Below are positions 17,269-25,519 of a stretch of DNA of 42,454 bases, one piece after another. Origin of the DNA: an uncultured Pseudomonadota bacterium (GTDB lineage Bacteria > Pseudomonadota > Alphaproteobacteria > Rs-D84). The notes below the pieces were generated by a model. That model was not told the origin of the DNA. It was given only the letters and a program-made list of their open reading frames with translations, and did no database searches. The stretch covers positions 1 to 42,454 of the forward strand of contig CASEZC010000034.1 of NCBI GenBank assembly GCA_949292385.1. The letters are read 5' to 3'. The translations under genes were made by a program, and so were the position numbers. Within the stretch, counting starts at the first letter, position 1, and each line of letters opens with the position of its first letter.

Positions 17269-17294
17269 AAAGAACCGGTATACACCGATTCTTT
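17269..17294 (-). terminator. bamE terminator
   Basis: An 11-position stem, AAAGAACCGGT against ACCGATTCTTT, with one C/A mismatch and a 4-nt loop. It begins inside the bamE stop codon; an A/T-rich tail follows on the minus strand. Confidence 0.65.
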
Positions 17295-17721
17295 ATTGTC
17301 CAAGCCCAGCAGGCGAAAAACGCCCGATATTATTAAACAGTTCTTCCAACGCATTTAACTCTATCGCTGCAGGAATCTGCGTTTCATCTTCTGATATCAT
17401 TACCTTTGGCAAGTCCTTATCATACAGAACTTTTATATCTTTTACCTTACTACCATTAACCCACGCCAATAAAACAGTCTTGTTATCATATTCCAACGGC
17501 AAAGGCCCACGATAGTTTTCATCGGCCCCATAATAAATCCACACATCATCGCCATAAACAGTTTTTACCTGAGGCGACCCGATAGTTTCTTCTAATTGAG
17601 TTGTAGTTTTTATATTTTTTACCTGTTCTTCTAAATTTTCAGGAAAAACATAACCACGATGCTTAGTTTGAAAAGTGCACCCGACAAGAAACATACAAAA
17701 AATCAAAAATATTTTTTTCAT
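17293..17721 (-). CDS. bamE: Outer-membrane assembly lipoprotein BamE
   Basis: A 142-residue lipoprotein of the SmpA/OmlA (BamE) family, a subunit of the BAM complex that folds beta-barrels into the outer membrane. The lipobox LVGC places the lipidated Cys at residue 15. The BamE fold follows: HRGYVFPENLEEQVKN, then the helix-turn TTTQLEETIGSPQVKT, then DDVWIYYG, matching the family pattern in which a Gly-[ST]-Pro turn precedes a W-x-Y strand. A C-terminal extension of about 40 residues follows. The longest frame begins at a TTG two codons upstream, but ATG 17721 gives the normal signal peptide. Client barrels in this window include the autotransporter and the omptin-like protein. Confidence 0.85.
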   Translation of the reverse strand: MKKIFLIFCMFLVGCTFQTKHRGYVFPENLEEQVKNIKTTTQLEETIGSPQVKTVYGDDVWIYYGADENYRGPLPLEYDNKTVLLAWVNGSKVKDIKVLYDKDLPKVMISEDETQIPAAIELNALEELFNNIGRFSPAGLGQ

Positions 17722-17758
17722 AAGCAAAATTTACACCAAAAAGTATAAACAATGCAAC

Positions 17759-17795
17759 AAAATAAAAATCCGAGAGTAACTCGGATTTTTATTTT
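17759..17795. terminator. nifJ terminator
   Basis: A perfect 16-bp stem, AAAATAAAAATCCGAG against CTCGGATTTTTATTTT, with a 5-nt loop. It follows the nifJ stop and immediately precedes the bamE promoter region. Confidence 0.9.
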
Positions 17796-17797
17796 TT

Positions 17798-20700
17798 TTA
17801 GCCTTCGCCGTTTTCTTTAACCTCTGGCGCATTTTTCATTGCAAAGTGAGCAATATATTTTTTCAATTCGCTCTTATACTTATTATTTTCCTTTGCTTCC
17901 TCAACCAAATGGTCAAAGTTAGGATTTGCCGCACGCGCAGCACCAAAACGACTTTCCGTCTTCAAGAAGTCTTCCAATGGTGTAACATTATCAACATTAG
18001 AATCCAACGATAACGGATTCTGACCGCTCATAATCAAATCAGGATTAAATCTATACAAAGGCCATGCCCCTGTACTTACCATCTGCATTTGATGTTCTGG
18101 TCCATTTTGCAATGCGAACCCGTGCGCGATACATGGCGCATAAGCCAATATGATAGATGGTCCATTAAAGGCTTCTGCTTCACGGAATGCACGAATCGCC
18201 TGTGCTTGATTTGCGCCCAATGCAATCTGAGCAACATACGCACCTGACATCATTGCAATCATACCTAAATCTTTCTTTGCATGTTCTTTACCACCAATTG
18301 CAAATTTCATACTTGCTCCAAACGGAGTAGATTTAGATTGTTGCCCACCGGTATTAGAATAACCTTCTGTATCCAAGACCAAGATATTTACATTTTCACC
18401 ACTATGCAATATATGGTCTAAACCACCATAACCAATATCGTATGCCCAACCGTCACCGCCGATAATCCAAACAGACTTATCAACGATTTCACCCAGCAAA
18501 CTAAGAGCTAATTTAGCACGAGGCGAATCGATTTTTTCTATTGTCTTACGCAAATCAGCTTCTATTTCACGTTGTTTTTCTGGGTTACGTTCATCAAATA
18601 ATTCTTCTACGTTCGGCACATCCAGTTCAAATAATAAGCCCTTCAACGCATTACGCTTTTGATTCAAAGCCAAACGCATACCAAGCCCATATTCCGCATT
18701 ATCTTCAAACAAAGAGTTTGACCATGCAGGACCACGCCCGTTATTATCTTTTGTCCATGGTGTTGTAGGTAAATTTGCCCCATAAATAGAAGAACAACCT
18801 GTTGCATTAGCAACGACCATTCTGTCACCAAACAAGTGTGACAGCATTTTTATATAAGGCGTTTCCCCACAACCAGCGCAAGCACCTGGAAATTCAAAAT
18901 AATGAGGCAATAACTCTACGTGCTTTGGGATATTCAAATTCAGTTTTTCTTTTGGAAAATCTGGAAGTTTTACCGCTGCATCAAAAGCCTTCTGGTTTTC
19001 TGACGCATCTTTTAATTGCATCATAGACAGCGCTTTTACAGGACAATTTTTTACACATACATTACACCCCGTACAATCAGCTGGCGAGATATTCAAAGTA
19101 TAATACATATTTTGCCCCAATTCTGGCGTTTTCATTGGGACAACTATTATACCCTCTTTACGTGCTTCTTCCGCCTGTTGTTCTGTCATAACCTTGATAC
19201 GTATTGCCGCATGAGGACACAATGTAGAACATTTTCCACACTGTATACACTTAGACAAATCGCAAGTTGCTACTTTATCTGATATTGCACGTTTTTCATA
19301 TTTAGCTGTACCGACAGGATATTGCCCTGCTCCGAATTCTCCTTCAATGCGGAAACGAGATACAGGCAAAGAATCGCCACGTTGCGCCGCCATTTCACCC
19401 AACGTTCCAGCAATTTCTGCTGGCGTATCCAACGTCATAGCTGGCACAAAATCTGGTGCAAAACTAGATATAGAAGATGGTAATTTATATTCTTGTAAAA
19501 ATTCACCTGCCTTATCAACTGCGGCCCAGTTAGCTTCTACAACATCCATTCCCTTCTTCTTATATGTTTTTTCAATCGCGACTTTTGCACTTTTAGCGGC
19601 AACTTCTGGGTCAATAACTTTTGTTAAGTTAAAGAAATTCAACATTATAAAAGTATTAATTCTGTTACCCAACCCTAATTCTGCAGCCGCACGATTAGCA
19701 TCCAAGAAGAAAACACGTGCACGCATTCTGATTAAATGTTCCTGACTTTCACGTGGCAAGTTTGCAAACGCAACTTCTGGTGTCATAGAAGTATTAATCA
19801 TAACCGTACCACCTGCACGTAACCCTTTAAACACATCGAATCTTTGTGCAATCATAAAGTTAGAAACGCTTATAAAGTCAGCAACTTCTATCAAATATTG
19901 ACTTTTAATAGGTTCATCTGAAAAACGAACATGAGAAGCCGTCAATCCACCAGATTTTTTAGAATCATATACCGCATAAGACTGTGGATATAAATCAGAA
20001 TTTTCACCAACTATTTTAACAATATTCTTAACTGCACCAACAGTACCATCAGAACCGATACCATATAAAATAGCTGTTTTAAAGTTTGGTGCCTCTACCG
20101 CAAAAGCAGGGTCAGTTTTTAAAGACAAACCTGTTAAATCATCGTCTATTCCAACAGTGAAATTGTGATGTAGTTTTCCTAACATCAAATTTTCATAAAC
20201 AGCCTTTACATCACGAGGTTTAAATTCTTTACTGCCCAAACCATAACGTCCACCAAATACCTCTGCTGAATCGCCTACAACCGTTTTTACATCTTGATAC
20301 AAAGGTTCACCAATTGCCCCTGGTTCCTTTGTTCTATCTAATACAGCAATTCTTTTTACTGTTTTTGGCAACGCGGCCAAAAATGCTTCGCTAGGGAATG
20401 GACGGAATAAATGAACTTTTAATAACCCTAAACCTTTTGGCAAATAAGGCAATGTTTCTTCAATTGTCTCGCAAGCACTACCCATAGCAACGATGACATT
20501 TTCCGCATTCTCATCCCCCACATAATCAACCAAGTGATATTGACGACCAGTTAATTTTGCGAATTTATCCATACATTCTTGAACAACTTCTGGTGTTTTC
20601 ATGTACAAAGGATTTGACGCTTCACGCCCTTGGAAATAAACGTCAGGGTTTTGTGCTGTTCCACGGATAGTAGGCTTATCAGGTGTCATGCCACGTTCAC

Positions 20701-21304
20701 GATTTTTCAGAACTAATTCGTCTGGAATCATTTCCCGCAAGACATCATCACTTACTCTATCTAATCTTGATTCTTCATGACTTGTGCGGAAACCATCAAA
20801 GAAATGCAAGAAAGGCACACGCGTACGCAAAGTTGCAGCATGTGCAACCGCTGCCAAATCTTGCGCCTGCTGAACATTATGGCTTGATAACAAAGCAAAG
20901 CCCGTTGAACGAACAGACATAACGTCACTATGATCACCAAAAATAGATAACGCATGCGTTGCCAGCGCACGTGCTGCAACATGCATTACAAAAGGTGTTT
21001 GTTCACCAGCAATTTTATACATATTTGGAATCATCAACAGCAATCCTTGCGAAGCAGTAAAAGTAGTTGCCAATGAGCCCATCTGCAACGCACCGTGCAT
21101 AGCACCAGCCGCCCCACCTTCTGATTGCATTTCTATAATCTGTGGTATTGTTCCCCAAATATTCTTTTTATGTTGAAAAGACCATTCATCTGCCAATTCA
21201 CCCATTGTACTGCTGGGCGTAATAGGATAAATAGCCGCAAAATCTACGCATCTATACGCAACGTCTGCCGCTGCCCAGTTACCATCAACTATTAAATTTG
21301 CCAT
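17798..21304 (-). CDS. nifJ: Pyruvate:ferredoxin (flavodoxin) oxidoreductase
   Basis: A 1168-residue single-chain PFOR that oxidises pyruvate with CoA to acetyl-CoA and CO2, reducing ferredoxin or flavodoxin. Domain order is canonical: N-terminal domain with IYPITPSSTMGELADEW (about 24-42), a transketolase C-terminal-like domain II (about 260-400), the gamma domain (about 415-630), and a two-cluster ferredoxin domain with CIQCGKCSTLCP near 685 and CTGCNVCVKNCP near 743. The C-terminal TPP domain follows, with GACAGCGETPY near 808 and GGDGWAYDIGYGGLDH. All cluster cysteines and the TPP motif GDGWxxDIG are intact. The oxygen-sensitive chemistry implies anaerobic or microaerobic growth. AAGGA precedes ATG 21304, and a promoter lies at 21335-21363. 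Confidence 0.97.
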   Translation of the reverse strand: MANLIVDGNWAAADVAYRCVDFAAIYPITPSSTMGELADEWSFQHKKNIWGTIPQIIEMQSEGGAAGAMHGALQMGSLATTFTASQGLLLMIPNMYKIAGEQTPFVMHVAARALATHALSIFGDHSDVMSVRSTGFALLSSHNVQQAQDLAAVAHAATLRTRVPFLHFFDGFRTSHEESRLDRVSDDVLREMIPDELVLKNRERGMTPDKPTIRGTAQNPDVYFQGREASNPLYMKTPEVVQECMDKFAKLTGRQYHLVDYVGDENAENVIVAMGSACETIEETLPYLPKGLGLLKVHLFRPFPSEAFLAALPKTVKRIAVLDRTKEPGAIGEPLYQDVKTVVGDSAEVFGGRYGLGSKEFKPRDVKAVYENLMLGKLHHNFTVGIDDDLTGLSLKTDPAFAVEAPNFKTAILYGIGSDGTVGAVKNIVKIVGENSDLYPQSYAVYDSKKSGGLTASHVRFSDEPIKSQYLIEVADFISVSNFMIAQRFDVFKGLRAGGTVMINTSMTPEVAFANLPRESQEHLIRMRARVFFLDANRAAAELGLGNRINTFIMLNFFNLTKVIDPEVAAKSAKVAIEKTYKKKGMDVVEANWAAVDKAGEFLQEYKLPSSISSFAPDFVPAMTLDTPAEIAGTLGEMAAQRGDSLPVSRFRIEGEFGAGQYPVGTAKYEKRAISDKVATCDLSKCIQCGKCSTLCPHAAIRIKVMTEQQAEEARKEGIIVVPMKTPELGQNMYYTLNISPADCTGCNVCVKNCPVKALSMMQLKDASENQKAFDAAVKLPDFPKEKLNLNIPKHVELLPHYFEFPGACAGCGETPYIKMLSHLFGDRMVVANATGCSSIYGANLPTTPWTKDNNGRGPAWSNSLFEDNAEYGLGMRLALNQKRNALKGLLFELDVPNVEELFDERNPEKQREIEADLRKTIEKIDSPRAKLALSLLGEIVDKSVWIIGGDGWAYDIGYGGLDHILHSGENVNILVLDTEGYSNTGGQQSKSTPFGASMKFAIGGKEHAKKDLGMIAMMSGAYVAQIALGANQAQAIRAFREAEAFNGPSIILAYAPCIAHGFALQNGPEHQMQMVSTGAWPLYRFNPDLIMSGQNPLSLDSNVDNVTPLEDFLKTESRFGAARAANPNFDHLVEEAKENNKYKSELKKYIAHFAMKNAPEVKENGEG

Positions 21305-21334
21305 TTTTTCTTCCTTAAAATTCGTACAAGGTAA

Positions 21335-21363
21335 ATAATACCCCCATTTAATTATTAAGGCAA
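21335..21363 (-). promoter_or_regulatory. Promoter of nifJ
   Basis: On the minus strand TTGCCT (21358-21363), 17 nt, TATTAT (21335-21340), leaving a leader of about 25 nt with AAGGA. Confidence 0.5.
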
Positions 21364-21400
21364 GTTTTATTAAAATATTGACAAAAACAGCAAATTTATT

Positions 21401-22438
21401 TTATTTAGTTTTTTGTTCTGATGAAAAATATTTCTTCAAAAGATTAAATCTATAAGAAATTGCGTTTTTTATTATATCGTTTCTAGCATAATTCACGGAA
21501 ACATCTTTCCCTTTTGGTATTCCGCTAAGAGTTCTGAGATTATTATACGAACAATCATAAAACTTTGCTTTTTTAGGTCCGCCTTCTAATGTTTCAAGAT
21601 AATTTCCTTTACAAATAAAAGAATCTACCGCATCCGGTGCCCCACAAAGCGTTACTAAATTATTCCAAGAACAATTATAAAATTTTGCCGTTTTTGGACC
21701 ATTTTCTAAAGACTTTAAATAATTATAACTACAATTAATAGAAACTATACCCTCTGGACAACCTTTTAACTCTTTTAACTTATTGTTAGAGCAATCAAAC
21801 GTGCCCACCCTTTTTATACCATCTTTAAGAGTAGTTATTTTATTTTTATGACAATAAAAAACATTTAACTCTTTTGGCGCACCTTTCAAAGTCTTTAATA
21901 AATTCCAAGAGCAATCATAGACAGGCGCAAACTTCGGTCCCCCATCTAAAGACAACAGTTTATTACTGCTGCAACAAAAGTATTCTTGCACAGAATCTGG
22001 CGCATACCTTAAACTACTTAACTTATTATTAGAACAATCATAGATTTTAGCTTCTTTTGGACCACCATGTAGAGAGGACAATAAATTATTATTACAATAA
22101 AACTCTTCAACAATTTCTGGTGCGCCATCCAAAGAACTCAATTGACAATGTGCACAATTAAAAACATTTACAATCTTAGGACCATGCAATAAATTGCTTA
22201 TATCATTAAACATACAATTAAAATTTCTGGCAACCATTGGCGCGCCACGTAAAGTCCTAAGATTATTAGACGAACAATCAAAACTACCTAAAACAACTAT
22301 TGTTGATAAATCAGGTAATTCTGTTAGCCCCATTTCAGAAATATCAATGTTACCTTTTACCACCAACCACTTTGGTAAATCGAAAACATCATATTTTGTA
22401 CCATCCTGTACAAAAAATCTTTTACTGTTATTTTCCAT
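21401..22438 (-). CDS. Cys/Leu-rich repeat solenoid protein (longer paralogue)
   Basis: A 345-residue protein built almost wholly of about 13 turns of 20 residues, consensus FDCSxNxLxxLxGAPxxV. No signal peptide or membrane segment is visible. An N-terminal cap (residues 1-45, with YDVFDLPKWLVVKGNIDIS) and a helical C-terminal cap (NAISYRFNLLKKYF) enclose the solenoid. Turns alternate: those with GAP-type turns are followed by ones with GGPKxAKxYDCS, giving a 40-residue super-repeat. This resembles irregular leucine-rich repeats found in some phages, uncultured bacteria and effectors. The fold suggests protein binding; the partner is unknown. The second gene of a pair, it starts 16 bases after its paralogue, and has no obvious ribosome site. 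Confidence 0.8.
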   Translation of the reverse strand: MENNSKRFFVQDGTKYDVFDLPKWLVVKGNIDISEMGLTELPDLSTIVVLGSFDCSSNNLRTLRGAPMVARNFNCMFNDISNLLHGPKIVNVFNCAHCQLSSLDGAPEIVEEFYCNNNLLSSLHGGPKEAKIYDCSNNKLSSLRYAPDSVQEYFCCSSNKLLSLDGGPKFAPVYDCSWNLLKTLKGAPKELNVFYCHKNKITTLKDGIKRVGTFDCSNNKLKELKGCPEGIVSINCSYNYLKSLENGPKTAKFYNCSWNNLVTLCGAPDAVDSFICKGNYLETLEGGPKKAKFYDCSYNNLRTLSGIPKGKDVSVNYARNDIIKNAISYRFNLLKKYFSSEQKTK

Positions 22439-22454
22439 TTCTATCGGAGACTTA

Positions 22455-23015
22455 TTATTTTTCTTTTTGTATCGTTTTTCTGCTTAAAAATTGCTTTAAC
22501 TGTTCAAATCTATAAGCCAAAGCATTCTTCACAAAATCATTACCCGAGCTATAAAAAGCTATATTTTGTGTTTTTGGAGCCCCATATAAACTGATAAGAT
22601 TATTTTTTGAACAGTCATAAATTTTTGCTTCTTTTGGACCACCTTCAAGATCTTTCAACTGATTGTAAGAGCAAACGAACTCTACCACAGCTTCTGGCGC
22701 TCCTTTCAAAGTCTTTAATGAATTACAAAAACAATTGTAAATTCTTGCTTTCTTAGGTCCATATTCCAAAGAAGTCAACTTATTAAAATTACATGCAAAT
22801 ACATCAACTTCTTTTGGCGCACCTTTTAAACTTGTTAAAAAGTTTCTAGAACAATCAAAAATACCTTTAACAACAACCGTAGACAAATCAGGCAACTCAG
22901 TTAAATCCATATCAGAAATATCAATATTGCCTTTTACTACAAAGTTTTTTGGTAAATTGAAAACATCATATTTTTTGCCGTCTTGTATAAAATATCTTTT
23001 TTGCTCGTTTCTCAT
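22455..23015 (-). CDS. Cys/Leu-rich repeat solenoid protein (shorter paralogue)
   Basis: A 186-residue paralogue of the gene just downstream. The N-terminal cap (YDVFNLPKNFVVKGNIDIS, then TELPDLSTVVV) and C-terminal cap (NALAYRFEQLKQFL) are closely similar, but only about 5 repeat turns separate them (FDCSRNFLTSLKGAP type). The pair thus differs mainly in repeat number, which points to tandem duplication followed by gain or loss of repeats. AAAGGA lies six bases before ATG 23015, which is preferred to an in-frame ATG 18 bases upstream. A strong promoter at 23042-23070 drives both genes. No terminator is seen after the pair. Confidence 0.8.
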   Translation of the reverse strand: MRNEQKRYFIQDGKKYDVFNLPKNFVVKGNIDISDMDLTELPDLSTVVVKGIFDCSRNFLTSLKGAPKEVDVFACNFNKLTSLEYGPKKARIYNCFCNSLKTLKGAPEAVVEFVCSYNQLKDLEGGPKEAKIYDCSKNNLISLYGAPKTQNIAFYSSGNDFVKNALAYRFEQLKQFLSRKTIQKEK

Positions 23016-23041
23016 ATAAATCCTTTTAAACACAAATTAAG

Positions 23042-23070
23042 ATTATGCAATCAGACACAAGCAATGTCAA
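23042..23070 (-). promoter_or_regulatory. Promoter of the repeat-protein operon
   Basis: On the minus strand a perfect TTGACA (23065-23070), 17 nt, CATAAT (23042-23047). The leader is about 20-25 nt and contains AAAGGA. Confidence 0.7.
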
Positions 23071-23111
23071 CAAAGAATATTTTCGTCAACAAAACATAAT
23101 TATTAATAAAA

Positions 23112-23137
23112 CAAAAAAAACAGGGGCACCAAGCCCC
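23112..23137 (-). terminator. ctpA terminator
   Basis: On the minus strand GGGGC-TTGGT-GCCCC is followed by TG and a run of eight T. Confidence 0.85.
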
Positions 23138-23143
23138 TATTTC

Positions 23144-24601
23144 TTATTTTTTGTCTTTCTTCTTTGTTTCTTTATCTTTTGTTTCTTTTTTTACATCTTT
23201 TTTATCTGAACTTTTATCTGAAGCTTCTTCTGCTTTTTCTGCATCATCAGCTTTTTCTTTGTTTTCAGCTAACTTTTCGCTTCTGGCTTGCAACTTTGAC
23301 ATAGCAATTACCATATCCATACCTCGTTGCAATTGATAATCCAAAGCATCTTTTTCTTCATCGGTCAGTTCTTTTTCTTCGTCATCCGATTTCTTTTTAT
23401 CTTTTTTATCTGATTCTTCGTTTTTCAAAGCATTCTTAAACGAGGCTTCTGAATACATACTTTCTTTTCTTTCCAGAACCTCTACCTTACTTTGTAAAAC
23501 TTCTACATCAGGAGTAATGCCTTCACCCTGAATAGAATGTCCGCTTGGGGTATAATAACGTGCAATCGTTATATGAATTGCAGTTCCATCCCCCAGTGGT
23601 TTTTGCTGCTGAACACTGCCCTTACCAAAACTTTGGCTGCCCATAACCAAACCACGTCCATTATCTTGCAAGGCCCCTGCAACAATCTCTGAAGCTGACG
23701 CAGAACCATGATTAATCAAAACCACAATTGGTTTTCCATTTGTTAAATCACCTTTTTTAGCATATACACGTTCTATATCAGTTTTTTCTTTTCCACGTGT
23801 AGAAACGATTTCACCACCGTCTAAAAATGCATCAGCAACATCTATTGCAGCAGTTAAATACCCCCCTGGGTTATTACGAACGTCCAAGACGTAACCTATA
23901 ACATCTTTCTTTTCCAACTTTTTTATGGCTTCATTTAATTCTTTTGAAGTAGTCGCACCAAAATCAGAAATTCTTACATAACCAATTTTTTCCGCATCTT
24001 CACCAGAATCCGCCAAAGACTTTACTTCTGATTTTACAGAATCAACTTTTATTATTGCGCGCTTTAAAGTCAAAGTTCTTGGCTCTTTACCTTCTGATAT
24101 AATGGTCAATTTTACTTTTGTCCCTGGGCGTCCTTTCATCTTTTTAACAGCCTGATTCAAGGTCATATCAAAAACCTGTTCATCATCGATATGAGTAATA
24201 TAATCACCCGCTTTAATTCCCGCTTTTTCTGCTGGTGTATCATCAATCGGAGAAATTACACGAACAGCCCCACGGTCACTGGTAATTTGAATACCCAACC
24301 CACCGAACTCACCATGAGATTTATCATTAAATTCTTTAAAATCGTCAGCTGATAAGTATGAAGAATGAGGATCCAAAGCCCCCAGCATGCCATTCATAGC
24401 AGCTTCCAACATCTTTTTTTCATCGGCCTCTTCTACGAAAGAATCACGTGCGACCTCAAAAACAAGCGCCAGTTTTTTTAACTGTTCATAAATCTGTTCA
24501 TCTGTCAAATGTTCAACAGGTTCTTCCTTTTTTGTTTTATCGGCTGCAAAAACAGTAACAGGCATTAATAACGCAGTAAAAACAAGCAATTTCTTTAACA
24601 T
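23144..24601 (-). CDS. ctpA: C-terminal processing peptidase (S41 family)
   Basis: A 485-residue periplasmic serine protease that trims or degrades periplasmic proteins from their C-termini. Residues 1-20 are a signal peptide (ALLMPVTVFA). An N-terminal helical region contains LDPHSSYLS. A PDZ domain (about 85-165) holds GGLGIQI and GIKAGDYITHIDDE, and the S41 core (about 190-370) holds VRNNPGG, the serine motif GSASASE near 300 and the lysine motif SFGKGS near 320, forming the Ser-Lys dyad. The last 90 residues are extremely Lys/Glu/Asp-rich (many DKK and KKD repeats), longer and more charged than is usual. ATG 24601 is chosen because it begins the signal peptide and follows AAAGGA; the longer frame adds 18 residues. 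Confidence 0.93.
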   Translation of the reverse strand: MLKKLLVFTALLMPVTVFAADKTKKEEPVEHLTDEQIYEQLKKLALVFEVARDSFVEEADEKKMLEAAMNGMLGALDPHSSYLSADDFKEFNDKSHGEFGGLGIQITSDRGAVRVISPIDDTPAEKAGIKAGDYITHIDDEQVFDMTLNQAVKKMKGRPGTKVKLTIISEGKEPRTLTLKRAIIKVDSVKSEVKSLADSGEDAEKIGYVRISDFGATTSKELNEAIKKLEKKDVIGYVLDVRNNPGGYLTAAIDVADAFLDGGEIVSTRGKEKTDIERVYAKKGDLTNGKPIVVLINHGSASASEIVAGALQDNGRGLVMGSQSFGKGSVQQQKPLGDGTAIHITIARYYTPSGHSIQGEGITPDVEVLQSKVEVLERKESMYSEASFKNALKNEESDKKDKKKSDDEEKELTDEEKDALDYQLQRGMDMVIAMSKLQARSEKLAENKEKADDAEKAEEASDKSSDKKDVKKETKDKETKKKDKK

Positions 24602-24703
24602 AGCTTTTCCTTTCCTAAAAGATATAAAACAATTAATAAAACAAAGATAAAACAAAAATAAAACTATCGCAACAACGATTTTAAATAAAACGCTCGATAA
24701 ATA

Positions 24704-24731
24704 TTGACAAATATCTTTTAAGCACTATATT
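24704..24731 (+). promoter_or_regulatory. Promoter of the Fic gene
   Basis: A perfect TTGACA (24704-24709), 16 nt, TATATT (24726-24731), then AAAGG before the ATG at 24750. Confidence 0.6.
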
Positions 24732-24749
24732 TAAGATAAAGGTAAAAAA

Positions 24750-25466
24750 ATGAATAAAGACAAAGAAATTATTGAAGAAAACAGAAAAATAATAACAAAA
24801 TTGTTATCTGGATCTGATACTACAAAGCGCTTAAACAATATGAATTGGTTGCGCCATGAGATATCTTATACAGAGCCAAGAACATTGTTTTACATACCAA
24901 GCAAGGAACAGCAACCATACCTTGATTATAACTGCATGAAAAACATTGGCGAAGCCTATGATTATATACTAGCCAACCCAAAAACTGAAATAAATCCAAT
25001 AGAAATTTGCAAAATACACAGTATTTTGTGTGCCGATACACATATTCAAGGCGGTTTATTCAGAAGCAGTGACAAAATATTAGAAATAAGAATAAATGGT
25101 GACAGAATGCATGCACCAGACGCAAAAGAAATTCAGTACCATTTAAACGAAATTGTATATAAATCTAAAGATTCTAAAGTTCCTGTATTAAATAGAGCTT
25201 TTGATATACACTATGAATTAATTGCCTTACAACCATTTGATGACTTTAACAAAAGAACGTCCAGACTAGTAATGAATTGGTTCTTGGTCCAAAATGGTTA
25301 CAGACCGATTGTTTTCAACAAGCCATCTGACAAACAAAAGTATATTACAGCTTTTACCGAACGTGCAAATGGAGACATAAAATCATATAATAATTATATG
25401 TACAGTTGTATGATAAGAACTCAAAACGAAATAATAAAACTATTAAAAAAATCCAAAATATTATAA
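24750..25466 (+). CDS. Fic-domain protein with altered active-site motif
   Basis: A 238-residue Fic-fold protein. Residues about 62-200 carry the Fic core: an EICKIHSILC helix, the flap GGLFRSSDKILEIRI (101-115) with HAPDAKEI, and the active-site loop at 161-172, QPFDDFNKRTSR. The usual motif is HPFx[DE]GNGRxxR. Here the catalytic His is Gln 161, the first Gly is Phe 166 and the second is Lys 168, while Pro, Phe, Asn 167 and both Arg remain. Lys at that position recalls Doc-type enzymes (NKR), which phosphorylate rather than AMPylate, but loss of the His predicts weak or absent transferase activity. No classical inhibitory S/TxxxE[GN] motif is obvious. AAAGG precedes ATG 24750. It converges with a kinase-like gene and shares its terminator. 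Confidence 0.83.
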   Translation: MNKDKEIIEENRKIITKLLSGSDTTKRLNNMNWLRHEISYTEPRTLFYIPSKEQQPYLDYNCMKNIGEAYDYILANPKTEINPIEICKIHSILCADTHIQGGLFRSSDKILEIRINGDRMHAPDAKEIQYHLNEIVYKSKDSKVPVLNRAFDIHYELIALQPFDDFNKRTSRLVMNWFLVQNGYRPIVFNKPSDKQKYITAFTERANGDIKSYNNYMYSCMIRTQNEIIKLLKKSKIL

Positions 25467-25483
25467 TAGATACAATAAATAAA

Positions 25484-25519
25484 AAAATCAGTTTACAAAT
25501 TATTTTGTAAACTGATTTT
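25484..25519. terminator. Bidirectional terminator with a stop codon in its loop
   Basis: A perfect 16-bp stem, AAAATCAGTTTACAAA against TTTGTAAACTGATTTT, with loop TTAT. The stop of the minus-strand kinase-like gene (25500-25502) lies in the loop, so one arm encodes its last residues. It serves the Fic gene from the other side. Confidence 0.85.
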
